Position numbers and translations under genes: made by a program. A DNA stretch of 64,000 nt, from contig CP128857.1 of assembly GCA_030388725.1 (NCBI GenBank), forward strand, positions 1,054,001 to 1,118,000, read 5' to 3'. Each line of letters starts with the position of its first letter. Position 1 is the first letter of the stretch. The notes beneath the pieces were generated by a model. It was not told the DNA's origin. It made no database searches and saw nothing but the letters and a program-made list of their open reading frames with translations. The DNA is from Prodigiosinella aquatilis (lineage in GTDB: Bacteria > Pseudomonadota > Gammaproteobacteria > Enterobacterales > Enterobacteriaceae). Shown here in pieces: positions 36,792 to 44,333 of the stretch.

Positions 36792-38837
36792 ATGGCTGGA
36801 GACGCTTTGGCTAACGCTTTCAATCGGTGTTTTTTTACTCACATTGATAAGCTGGCCTACCGATTTTTAACAAAAAACCTGGACGTGCAGCAGAGCATCA
36901 CATTTGGGGAGCTTGCCCAACGCGCTCAGGGGTTGGCCGCCCGTCTTCACCAACAAAAGCTGACGCATGAGCGAGTGTTGGTCATCGCCGAGCCAGGCAT
37001 TGCGTTTATCGTGGCGCTGCTGGCCTGTTTCTTTGCGGGCGCTGTTGCTGTTCCCGTGCCCTTTCCCCACTCGCGGCGGGCAAAAGCGCGTTTTCATGCT
37101 GTCTGCTATGACGCCGCCCCCAAAGCTATGCTGGTTGACAGGTTCTCTCTGGAGGAGACACAGCAGCTTGTTACATTGCTAGGCGCCGGTTCCTCTCCTC
37201 CAGTGATTGAAATTGACAGCCCCGTCATTGATGCGCCCGATAACGGGCCTCCGCCTGATATCAAACCCATAGACCTGGCTTTTATTCAATACACGTCCGG
37301 CTCTACAGGCGATGCGAAAGGCGTGAACATCAGTCGGGAAAATCTTCTCAGTCAGTTTCAGCTTATTGCGCAACGTTTCGAACTTTCCAGCGAGTCAGTG
37401 CTTTTCAGTTGGCTTCCCCCTTACCACGATATGGGTTTGGTCGGTTGCTTATTGACTCCTTTGGTGATCGGTTACGAATGCAATTTTACCGCGCCGATTA
37501 ATTTTATTAGCCAGCCGATGCTCTGGCTGCAAGGGATTAGCCGTTATAAAGCGACTATCAGCGGTGGCCCGAATTTTGCGTATGAGCTCTGCTTGGAAAA
37601 AAGTCAGCCGGAGCATATTGAGGCGTTGGATCTTTCCAACTGGAAGGTAGCGTTTAACGGTGCTGAGCCGTTACGCGCCGTAACTATGCGTAACTTTGCC
37701 GACGTTTTCGCACCGACAGGCTTTCGTTACTCTGCGTTTCTGACCTGCTATGGGCTGGCTGAAGCAACTCTGATGGTGTCGGCGGCTGAAGTCTCATCCG
37801 AGCCGGTAACCCTGCGCGTCAATAAAGCTTTTTTGCTCGCTCGTGGCGAGGTCGAGGCGACGCCTTATGGCGATCTGGAGCTGGTCTCCTCTGGCCTCAT
37901 CGCGCAGCCGATCAAAATTATCTGCCCGCAAAGCGGACAGCCGAAGGAAGAAGGCCGCGTCGGAGAGGTATGGGTCACGGGATCAAGCGTTGCGCAGGGA
38001 TACTGGTCGAAGGGGCAGGTGCTACAGCAACGATTTAATGGCAAGGTGCCTGACGATCCGGGGCGCTATTTCAAGACTGGCGATGCTGGATTTGTCCTGA
38101 ACGAACAGCTGTTTATCACCGGTCGGTTGTCCGATCTAATCATTGTCAACGGTAAAAACTATCCCCCGCAATACATTGAATATACGGTCGAAAAATCCCA
38201 TCACAGCCTTAAGCCCCAGGCATGTGCCGTAGTCCAGATCGACGTCGATGGGTGTGACGAAGTCATCATCGTGGCAGAAAGCCGTACCAGAGAAAGCGAA
38301 CAGCTGCGTCAGGCGATATCGGCTATCCGTAAAGCGGTGGCCGCCGAGCATGGTATTCGCGTGTTTGATATTGCACTGGTGCGTTCCGGCACTCTGCTGC
38401 GGACGTCCAGTGGAAAAATAAGGCGTAAAGATGTTGGCGCGGCGTGGCGTCAGCAAGCGTTGCACCGCTTGCTTCAGGGCGGTGTTCCGCTTTCAGGCGG
38501 ATCGGGCAGCGTCCCGCCTAGGGCTGGGCTTGAAACCAGCATCGCGCATATTGCGCAGCAAATACTGAAGCAGGAAAGCATTAACGCCGACGATTCGTTT
38601 TTTGAGCTAGGCGGCGATTCCATTGCCTCTATGCAGCTGGCGGCACGGCTGGAACAGGAATTCGGCGTAGAAATCAGGATGGAGTGGGTTTTAGATAACC
38701 CAACCGTAACCGGATTGGCGAACATTATCGCCGCTGAGTTGAGTAAGGGCGTTGATGACCATCAGTTAGAGCATTTGCTTGACCAACTGCATGAAATGTC
38801 AGAGGCGGAAATCGATCAACTACTGAAAAAAGTATAA
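36792..38837 (+). CDS. Fatty-acyl-AMP ligase fused to a peptidyl/acyl carrier protein
   Basis: 681 residues. Adenylation domain of the FAAL class: YTSGSTGDAKGV at 167-178, SWLPPYHDMGLVG, the GLAEATLMVS block, and the YFKTGDAGF and TGRLSDLIIVNGKNYPPQ motifs. A carrier domain follows with the phosphopantetheine serine S610 in ELGGDSIASMQLA, then a short acidic helical tail (about 660-681) that could be a docking element. FAAL-carrier proteins load a fatty acid as a thioester to start lipopeptide synthesis. The condensation protein begins six bases downstream. The lipid and product are unknown. Confidence 0.9.
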   Translation: MAGDALANAFNRCFFTHIDKLAYRFLTKNLDVQQSITFGELAQRAQGLAARLHQQKLTHERVLVIAEPGIAFIVALLACFFAGAVAVPVPFPHSRRAKARFHAVCYDAAPKAMLVDRFSLEETQQLVTLLGAGSSPPVIEIDSPVIDAPDNGPPPDIKPIDLAFIQYTSGSTGDAKGVNISRENLLSQFQLIAQRFELSSESVLFSWLPPYHDMGLVGCLLTPLVIGYECNFTAPINFISQPMLWLQGISRYKATISGGPNFAYELCLEKSQPEHIEALDLSNWKVAFNGAEPLRAVTMRNFADVFAPTGFRYSAFLTCYGLAEATLMVSAAEVSSEPVTLRVNKAFLLARGEVEATPYGDLELVSSGLIAQPIKIICPQSGQPKEEGRVGEVWVTGSSVAQGYWSKGQVLQQRFNGKVPDDPGRYFKTGDAGFVLNEQLFITGRLSDLIIVNGKNYPPQYIEYTVEKSHHSLKPQACAVVQIDVDGCDEVIIVAESRTRESEQLRQAISAIRKAVAAEHGIRVFDIALVRSGTLLRTSSGKIRRKDVGAAWRQQALHRLLQGGVPLSGGSGSVPPRAGLETSIAHIAQQILKQESINADDSFFELGGDSIASMQLAARLEQEFGVEIRMEWVLDNPTVTGLANIIAAELSKGVDDHQLEHLLDQLHEMSEAEIDQLLKKV

Positions 38838-38843
38838 CTGCTC

Positions 38844-40469
38844 ATGGCACATGACGACGTTCTTAAGGAAAAGATTCAATCGCTGTCAGCAGGACAGTTG
38901 AAAGTTTTGCGGCGGCTATTGGCGCAGCGGAAAATCGCGGCGTGCAAACCAGAATCGGCGTCGGGAGTGGAGCGTGCACTGTCCCCTGCCCAGCAGAGAA
39001 TATGGTTTGTCGAGCAACAGTGCGGCGCGTCGGCGGCGTTTAATGAGGTGGTCAAAGTCACGATTCAGGGACCGCTGGATAAAACGGCGCTGGAGCGGGC
39101 TTTCCAGGCGCTGTATCAACGTTATCCCAGCCTGCGGGCGCGTTTTAAGCTTAGCGGCAACCGGGTGGTGTACGTTCCCGGAGAGCCGCTGGCACAGATC
39201 GCTCAGTCGACGCTGGCAGAAACGGGGAAGAGTCACGGGGAGGCGACAGACGACGATGTAGCGTGCTGGGTACGTCAGCAAGCCGCCAGGGTTATTGACA
39301 TCGCTGACGAACCACCGCTGCGCGTTTCCTTGTTGAGTGATGATCATCGTCACTGGCTGGTTATCGCTTTCCACCATATCGTCTTTGATGCCTGGTCCGC
39401 GCATTTAATCGCTCGCGATCTCTCTCTCTATTATCGCTGCGCGCTGCGTGATAAATCCTGGTGCCTGTCGGAAACAGAAGTGCCGCCGGATACGCAACCA
39501 ACTGTCGTTTCAGGCGAAAATGAGCAGCAGGCTTACCTGAACTATTGGCTTGAACAGCTACGCGATTTTGAGCGGCTGGATATCCCCACGGATCGGCAGG
39601 CTCGCGCTTCAATGATCCACCCCTCTGCTACCCTTGAAGCCGCTATTCCTGGCCGCACCATCAGGCGCCTGGATCAGATGGCGGAACGCTATCAGACGAC
39701 AAGATTCACCATTTTGCTAAGCGCTTTTTATCTGCTTCTCAGCCGCTATACTGGCCAGCGCGACCTGATTATCGGTTCGTCGGTCGCTGACAGAAATAAG
39801 GCGGCCTTATTGACCGCCGTCGCACCCTTGATTAATACCTTGGTGCTAAGAGCCAGGTTGCCAAAAGAGGGTGATGTTAAGACGCTTATTACGCATGTGA
39901 AGCAGGTGCTAAAAGAGGCGCTGGAAAATCGCTCTCTCTCTTTTGAGAAACTAGTTAAACACCTTAACATTCCGCGTGAACAGCATCTTCATCCGCTTTT
40001 CCAGCACGCCTTCGTCCTGAACAGTACGCCGGAGCCGAAGCTTAGCTTTGACGGCACCTCAGCCGTGACTGAAATCGTGGAAAGTGGTCACTCTCTTTTT
40101 GAGTTGTTCTTCTTTATTCAGCAGACAGAAAGCGCCCTGAGCCTGAGAGCTCAGTACAGCACGGCGCTATTTGACGCGGCCACTATCGACAATATGGTGC
40201 AGAGCTGGCTGGTGGTTCTGGAAGCGCTGACTGCGGCGGATGATAGCGCTGTCGTGGCCCGCTTGCCGCTGCTGAATGCGCAGCAGCAGACGAAGCTGCT
40301 GGTGGATTTTAACCATACGGATGCTCCGCTCTCTGACGAGACTTTCCCCGACGTTTTGCTGCGCCGCGTGCGCCAGCGACCGCAGCATATTGCGGAACTC
40401 ACTTACGCGGTGGATCTGGTACTGGAAACCGACGGGGAAAAAGTGGCCTTGACCGACTGGAAAACCTAA
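38844..40469 (+). CDS. NRPS condensation-domain protein, truncated synthetase
   Basis: 541 residues: one condensation domain with the active-site motif HHIVFDAW (H177, H178, D182; the usual glycine after the aspartate is alanine) and the family blocks around LSPAQQRIWFVEQ and RDLIIGSSVADRN. After about residue 480 the sequence enters the normal linker into an adenylation domain (LLVDFNHTDAPLSDETFPDVLLRRV) and then breaks off into an unrelated tail that stops at 40469. No adenylation, carrier or thioesterase domain follows. It is therefore the front part of a larger synthetase lost by deletion; the condensation step itself may be intact, product release is not. Confidence 0.85.
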   Translation: MAHDDVLKEKIQSLSAGQLKVLRRLLAQRKIAACKPESASGVERALSPAQQRIWFVEQQCGASAAFNEVVKVTIQGPLDKTALERAFQALYQRYPSLRARFKLSGNRVVYVPGEPLAQIAQSTLAETGKSHGEATDDDVACWVRQQAARVIDIADEPPLRVSLLSDDHRHWLVIAFHHIVFDAWSAHLIARDLSLYYRCALRDKSWCLSETEVPPDTQPTVVSGENEQQAYLNYWLEQLRDFERLDIPTDRQARASMIHPSATLEAAIPGRTIRRLDQMAERYQTTRFTILLSAFYLLLSRYTGQRDLIIGSSVADRNKAALLTAVAPLINTLVLRARLPKEGDVKTLITHVKQVLKEALENRSLSFEKLVKHLNIPREQHLHPLFQHAFVLNSTPEPKLSFDGTSAVTEIVESGHSLFELFFFIQQTESALSLRAQYSTALFDAATIDNMVQSWLVVLEALTAADDSAVVARLPLLNAQQQTKLLVDFNHTDAPLSDETFPDVLLRRVRQRPQHIAELTYAVDLVLETDGEKVALTDWKT

Positions 40470-40559
40470 GTCGTACTGCTGAGTCACCTCAATATTACTA
40501 CCGCGCCGGAGATCGACTGGCCGATGGTGCCAACAAAATAAAAATGTAATAAAAGGGGT

Positions 40560-40780
40560 TTTATCTGTTAGTGCTACTGTGTGCTCTCGTGTTGGTTCTG
40601 TCCAGTTTGTTGATCTGGAAACCGGTGTAGCTATCCTATTTGGTGATGGTATTTGGCGGATTTGATCGGGCGCGTTATGTCCATTTTTTCGCCATGTCCG
40701 GCATCGGCCTGTTCGTCATCGTGCTTGTGGTGATGGTGATAATGATTCCCTCGACCTTACTGCCAATGATCACTGGATCC
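40560..40780 (+). pseudogene. Fragment of a cytochrome b-type membrane protein
   Basis: A frame from 40561 encodes hydrophobic segments (LLVLLCALVLVLSSLLIWKPV, in part, then FGGFDRARYVHFFAMSGIGL and PSTLLPMITG) like the C-terminal half of a cytochrome b561/b6-domain subunit. An in-frame TAG after WKPV and the abrupt end at the left edge of repeat B make it non-functional. Confidence 0.6.
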
Positions 40781-40799
40781 AAAAGTTTAAAACCATTAA

Positions 40800-41006
40800 C
40801 AGCATTTTTTTAGTTGCAGAGTATATTCTTTTTGATATCAAATTGCTGTGTCATATAGGCTACGGACTTGCCGCTTTCGAGCAGTAATGCTACGGTTCGA
40901 CGCTTAAACTTCGGGGTATATTGTTGTCTTGCTATAGGGACCTCGCTTTCGTTGACTGATTTGAAAACAAGGTGGGTATTAAATCAAGGACAGATCAGTA
41001 TCTGAC
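40800..41006 (-). mobile_element. IS3-family OrfA relic at the left of repeat B
   Basis: Same content as 31011-31217: OrfA N-terminus beginning at a degraded ATA codon (40935) and stopping at 40810, with the IS end to its right. It differs from copy A by a few substitutions. Confidence 0.7.
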
Positions 41007-41710
41007 AAGAAGGAAGTCCCCCCTGTGACCGGGTGGGCCACTGAATTAGCGAGCTTATTAATTCATAAAAGAAGACGAAATGAAGACCTTTTACCAATAA
41101 AGTACAGTGTGAGACTGTACTTTAGTCTATCTATCAATCATTGATAAAAAACTTTATTGTTCCTGCACAAGAATAAAGTGTTTTGAGTATAAAAAAACTG
41201 ATCCCGTTTAAAGGATCAGGTGCCATTTTGGCCAACACCAGGGAAAATTTTTACCATTATTACGAATAGTTAATAATCTGTCAATTTTAGTCTCACTTTG
41301 TGATAAACGAGTGAGACTCTTCCTACAGCCCTGCCGTTTATAAATAAACTATATTGTTGTTATTTACCAGATAAAAATGCACATGCATTTAAACAACGAT
41401 GGCCTTCAAAAAGAAAGAAATAACATAACACGCTAACGAATTTATTCAATTCAGTCTTGAGAAAGTAGAATGCTGGCATATTCAGGTTATCCAGTTTTCT
41501 TTTCTCTCTGGTATTTATTGGCTGATGTTAGTTAGGCGGAATCGTGTATTATGATACAATCGTAATCAGTATATTACGCTCATTTTCATAGAATAAAATA
41601 TCCGAGTAACTTTCTAATAGGCATCCATTTTTGTCAGACAATTATCCTACAGTAGGATCTTATGGTATACTAGGACGATTGCGATATGTTTTTATCAAGG
41701 AGATAATTGG
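41007..41710. other. Hairpin-rich leader of luxR, copy B
   Basis: Conserves all structures of copy A: 41099-41123 (AAAGTACAGT / ACTGTACTTT), 41198-41219 (CTGATCC / GGATCAG with a run of seven A on the left, a minus-strand terminator), about 41289-41318 (AGTCTCACT / AGTGAGACT), and the palindrome ATCCTACAGTAGGAT at 41644-41658. Substitutions between the copies largely avoid the stems, which hints at function. Confidence 0.6.
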
Positions 41711-42454
41711 GTGTCTAATTCATTCTTTAATAATACGTCTATTAATATATCCATAAAAAACTATTTGGAAAAAAACTTAAAAGTATTTAACAATATCAAA
41801 TACGCTTATGCCATAATGAATAAAAAGAATCCGAATGATTTCGCCATCATTTCCAACAGAATGAAATGGTTTGATTTTTATACTAAAAATAACCTTCAAT
41901 TCATCGATCCCGTTCTGATCACGGCATCATGCTGTTTTACCCCCTTTTTATGGGATGAAAACATCATGATCAGCTCAGGATTAAAAATGCCCAAGATTTT
42001 TAATATGGCTAAAAACTATGATGTCATTAATGGGTATACCTTTGTACTTCACGACCATAATAACAACCTGGTTGTTCTGTCTATCATCATGGACAAGTCC
42101 TGCGATGATGATATAGAAAAGATAATAGTCGACAAGAAAAATGACCTGCAAATGTTGTTATTAACAACGCATGAAAAACTGATAACACTTTATCAAGAGA
42201 TCAATGACACTCATCAATTTAATAAAAAAAACCAAAAAGAAATACTTTCCAAGCGTGAAAATGAAATACTTTACTGGGCAAGCATGGGGAAATCTTATCA
42301 AGAAATCGCCCTTATCTTGGGGATCAAACTCACCACAGTAAAATATCATGTGGGTAATGCTGTCAAAAAACTAGGTGTTACCAATGCCAAACATGCCATA
42401 AGGCTTGGGGTCGAGCTGAAACTGATCAGACCGATTCTCCCTGACACAGAATGA
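41711..42454 (+). CDS. LuxR-type quorum-sensing regulator, copy B (SpnR/EsaR-like)
   Basis: Protein identical to copy A (247 residues, AHL-pocket residues W53, Y57, D66, P67, W81; C-terminal helix-turn-helix). GTG start after AAGGAGATAATT. Paired with an intact convergent luxI whose last 84 bases it overlaps. With two genes making the same protein, receptor dosage relative to the single working synthase is doubled. Confidence 0.93.
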   Translation: MSNSFFNNTSINISIKNYLEKNLKVFNNIKYAYAIMNKKNPNDFAIISNRMKWFDFYTKNNLQFIDPVLITASCCFTPFLWDENIMISSGLKMPKIFNMAKNYDVINGYTFVLHDHNNNLVVLSIIMDKSCDDDIEKIIVDKKNDLQMLLLTTHEKLITLYQEINDTHQFNKKNQKEILSKRENEILYWASMGKSYQEIALILGIKLTTVKYHVGNAVKKLGVTNAKHAIRLGVELKLIRPILPDTE

Positions 42455-43075
42455 TAATGGCCACGCGTTTAATGTGTTATTTAAGAGGGGTGATTTCTTG
42501 TTGATGTGTTTTATCAATAGATGCTGGTTATGCTCATCCACAGGCATATGGATCAGATAAATATTCTGATGCTTCTCTGAAAGCCCCTTTTCAACAACAG
42601 AAACTTGCCAACCGGAGCGTTGGAATATAATCAGCATCGGATGACTGACAATTGCGTAAATACCTTCATAGCCCAGACTTCTTGCATAATTAATCATCGA
42701 TAAAAAAAGAAGTAAACTGATCGGGTGTTGTTGCAGGTGAAGGGCCCTAATACGCTCTTTATCAATAAACAAACGGCTGGCTTCAATATTATTACCTTCC
42801 GGTAAATGCAATTGAGTAAAATAGGGTTTGAATGTATCGATTATCATGTTAGGGAATCTTGTTTCTATAAACCGCAAACTGCAAATAATACTCCCTTCAA
42901 AAACACCAAAGATATACGTGGTGTTTTTATTATCATACACATCAAATTCCATGTTTTGCTCACAACTCACTCTCCAGTTAAGGCGATCTTTAAACGTTTT
43001 TTTTCTAAGCGAAAATAGCTCGGATGATCTCTTTTTGGATAATGAATCATAATCTAAATCAAAAAAGTCTATCAT
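42371..43075 (-). CDS. Acyl-homoserine-lactone synthase (SpnI/ExpI/EsaI-like)
   Basis: 234 residues from the ATG at 43075 (GGGAACG upstream); an earlier in-frame ATG at 43123 adds 16 residues that relatives lack. Conserved LuxI residues are present: R24, F28, W34, E43, D45, D48, R68, E98 and R101. It joins S-adenosylmethionine to an acyl group from acyl-ACP to give an N-acyl-homoserine lactone that diffuses between cells. Closest in style to ExpI/CarI and SpnI, which favour short-chain 3-oxo or unsubstituted products; acyl length is not readable. Its 3' end overlaps luxR by 84 bases. The C-terminal tail runs about 20 residues longer than in ExpI. Confidence 0.93.
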   Translation of the reverse strand: MIDFFDLDYDSLSKKRSSELFSLRKKTFKDRLNWRVSCEQNMEFDVYDNKNTTYIFGVFEGSIICSLRFIETRFPNMIIDTFKPYFTQLHLPEGNNIEASRLFIDKERIRALHLQQHPISLLLFLSMINYARSLGYEGIYAIVSHPMLIIFQRSGWQVSVVEKGLSEKHQNIYLIHMPVDEHNQHLLIKHINKKSPLLNNTLNAWPLSFCVRENRSDQFQLDPKPYGMFGIGNT

Positions 43076-43362
43076 TATAGCGTTCCCATAATAAAAATAT
43101 ATTTCAACGTTGTCATAGGGCACGGCGAGTAATTGTATCAGAGCCTATGTGACAAGTAAATTTAAAACCCATGACAAGAATGTTTTCATAACGAGACTCA
43201 TTTGAAATAAATAACTCCCATTCTTTATTCTTAGAGTAAATAATTAAAACCAGAGATGAAATTTGGAAAAGGAAGCAATACTTCATTAACAATTTTCATA
43301 GCGTTAACGTCATCGTTAATGATTAGATTTGCCCAGGGGCCCCCGTTACTGCGGACATTTCT

Positions 43363-43610
43363 AAAAAAAGGCACAAGGCAGAGCAGCGGCTTGCCAAACA
43401 CCAGATGAAAACGAAAACGCTTCTTAAATCACTGGAAAACTGGCAGCGTGAAAGGTGAAAACTCTGTCCCTGGACTTAGCGCTGGCGAAGGCGTTCGTTT
43501 ATGCGCTGAACCAGTGGGCAGCGCGGATTTACTATGCAGAAGATGGCCGGACAGCAGCAGATAATAACCTTGCGGAAAACGCTCTGCGGACGATCAGACT
43601 GGGATGAAAA
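43363..43610 (+). mobile_element. IS66-family TnpC fragment, frameshifted
   Basis: Pieces of the IS66 transposase C-terminus in two frames: EQRLAKHQMKTKTLLKSLENWQ, truncated, then after a frameshift LAKAFVYALNQWAARIYYAEDGR and DNNLAENALRTIRLG. These match the conserved YALN-W and (D/E)NN-AE-ALR blocks of TnpC. No ends or other IS66 genes remain. It marks the right border of the rearranged region. Confidence 0.75.
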
Positions 43611-43670
43611 AACTTCCATCCCCTGTTTCAGCATGGCGTAATTATTTTTGCATCATGCTAAAATTAAAAA

Positions 43671-44333
43671 TTAATCAAAAATATGATTTTCTACGCAAAA
43701 TCGGATTAATTCTTGATTTGACGTGACATTCAGTTTTCGCATTGCCGAGTTCTTTTGAATGCTGACTGTTTTGGCACTGCGATGCAGTTTTTCGGCAATT
43801 TGGGAAAGCGATTCGCCGGCAACATAATAGCGTAACACTTCGTATTCCCTGGGTGACAGGCTATTTACGCGTTCGCGCAGAAAAGTCTCACGCTCAGCAC
43901 GCAGCATATCTTGTTGAAATGATGGTGGGTAGTATCTGGTGTTAGCGCGCACTGCGAGAAGCGCAGACAAAACTTCGCTCAGTGGGTCTTGTTTGAGTAA
44001 GACGCCCGAGACCCCCGTGTCGTAGAGTGCCGAGATGATCATCTGATTAGTAATCATGGTCAGCACCAGTATTTTGACCTCCGGGAACGTGCGTAAAAGA
44101 TAAGCGATCAATTTTAGACCATCGGTATGGACCTCATCCTTCGGCATGTTGTAATAGGTAATAATGACGTCAGGCTTGTTCTGACGAACATGTTTGATTA
44201 ACTCGGCGGATGTGGCAAAGGTGGCGTCGACGCACACATTAGGCACTTGATCCAGGAAGTCCTTCATTCCTGCCAGAACAACTTGGTGATCATCCAGCAG
44301 AACAACGTGTAGTATTTTTATTTCTTTTCTCAT
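43671..44333 (-). CDS. RcsB/NarL-like response regulator lacking the phosphoacceptor aspartate
   Basis: 220 residues: receiver-like domain then a LuxR/FixJ helix-turn-helix (LSPREYEVLRYYVAGESLS ... KTVSIQKNSAMRKL). The alignment with RcsB is gapless around the active site with a constant offset of 4. The acidic pair D14-D15 and the LKQ lysine are kept, but the RcsB D56 position is Y60 (DVIITYYNMP where relatives read ITDLSMP); the codon is TAT, one base from GAT. It should be unable to take phosphate in the usual way. The ATG overlaps the kinase TAA by one base (TAATG), so the two are translationally coupled. Last gene of the four-gene regulatory operon opposite the fimbrial genes. Confidence 0.92.
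   Translation of the reverse strand: MRKEIKILHVVLLDDHQVVLAGMKDFLDQVPNVCVDATFATSAELIKHVRQNKPDVIITYYNMPKDEVHTDGLKLIAYLLRTFPEVKILVLTMITNQMIISALYDTGVSGVLLKQDPLSEVLSALLAVRANTRYYPPSFQQDMLRAERETFLRERVNSLSPREYEVLRYYVAGESLSQIAEKLHRSAKTVSIQKNSAMRKLNVTSNQELIRFCVENHIFD

Larger units (their letters stand above)
40781..43325. repeat. Large direct repeat, copy B (IS relic + luxR + intact luxI)
   Basis: About 2.55 kb matching 30992-33427 with a constant offset of 9788-9789 through luxR and 9899 beyond the luxI deletion of copy A. Same orientation. It cuts the cytochrome b fragment on the left and meets an IS66 relic on the right. Confidence 0.9.

Noticed and set aside
30992..43325. Firm call of a composite transposon
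   Set aside because: No target-site duplication or intact transposase could be found at the outer edges, so only the direct repeats are reported.
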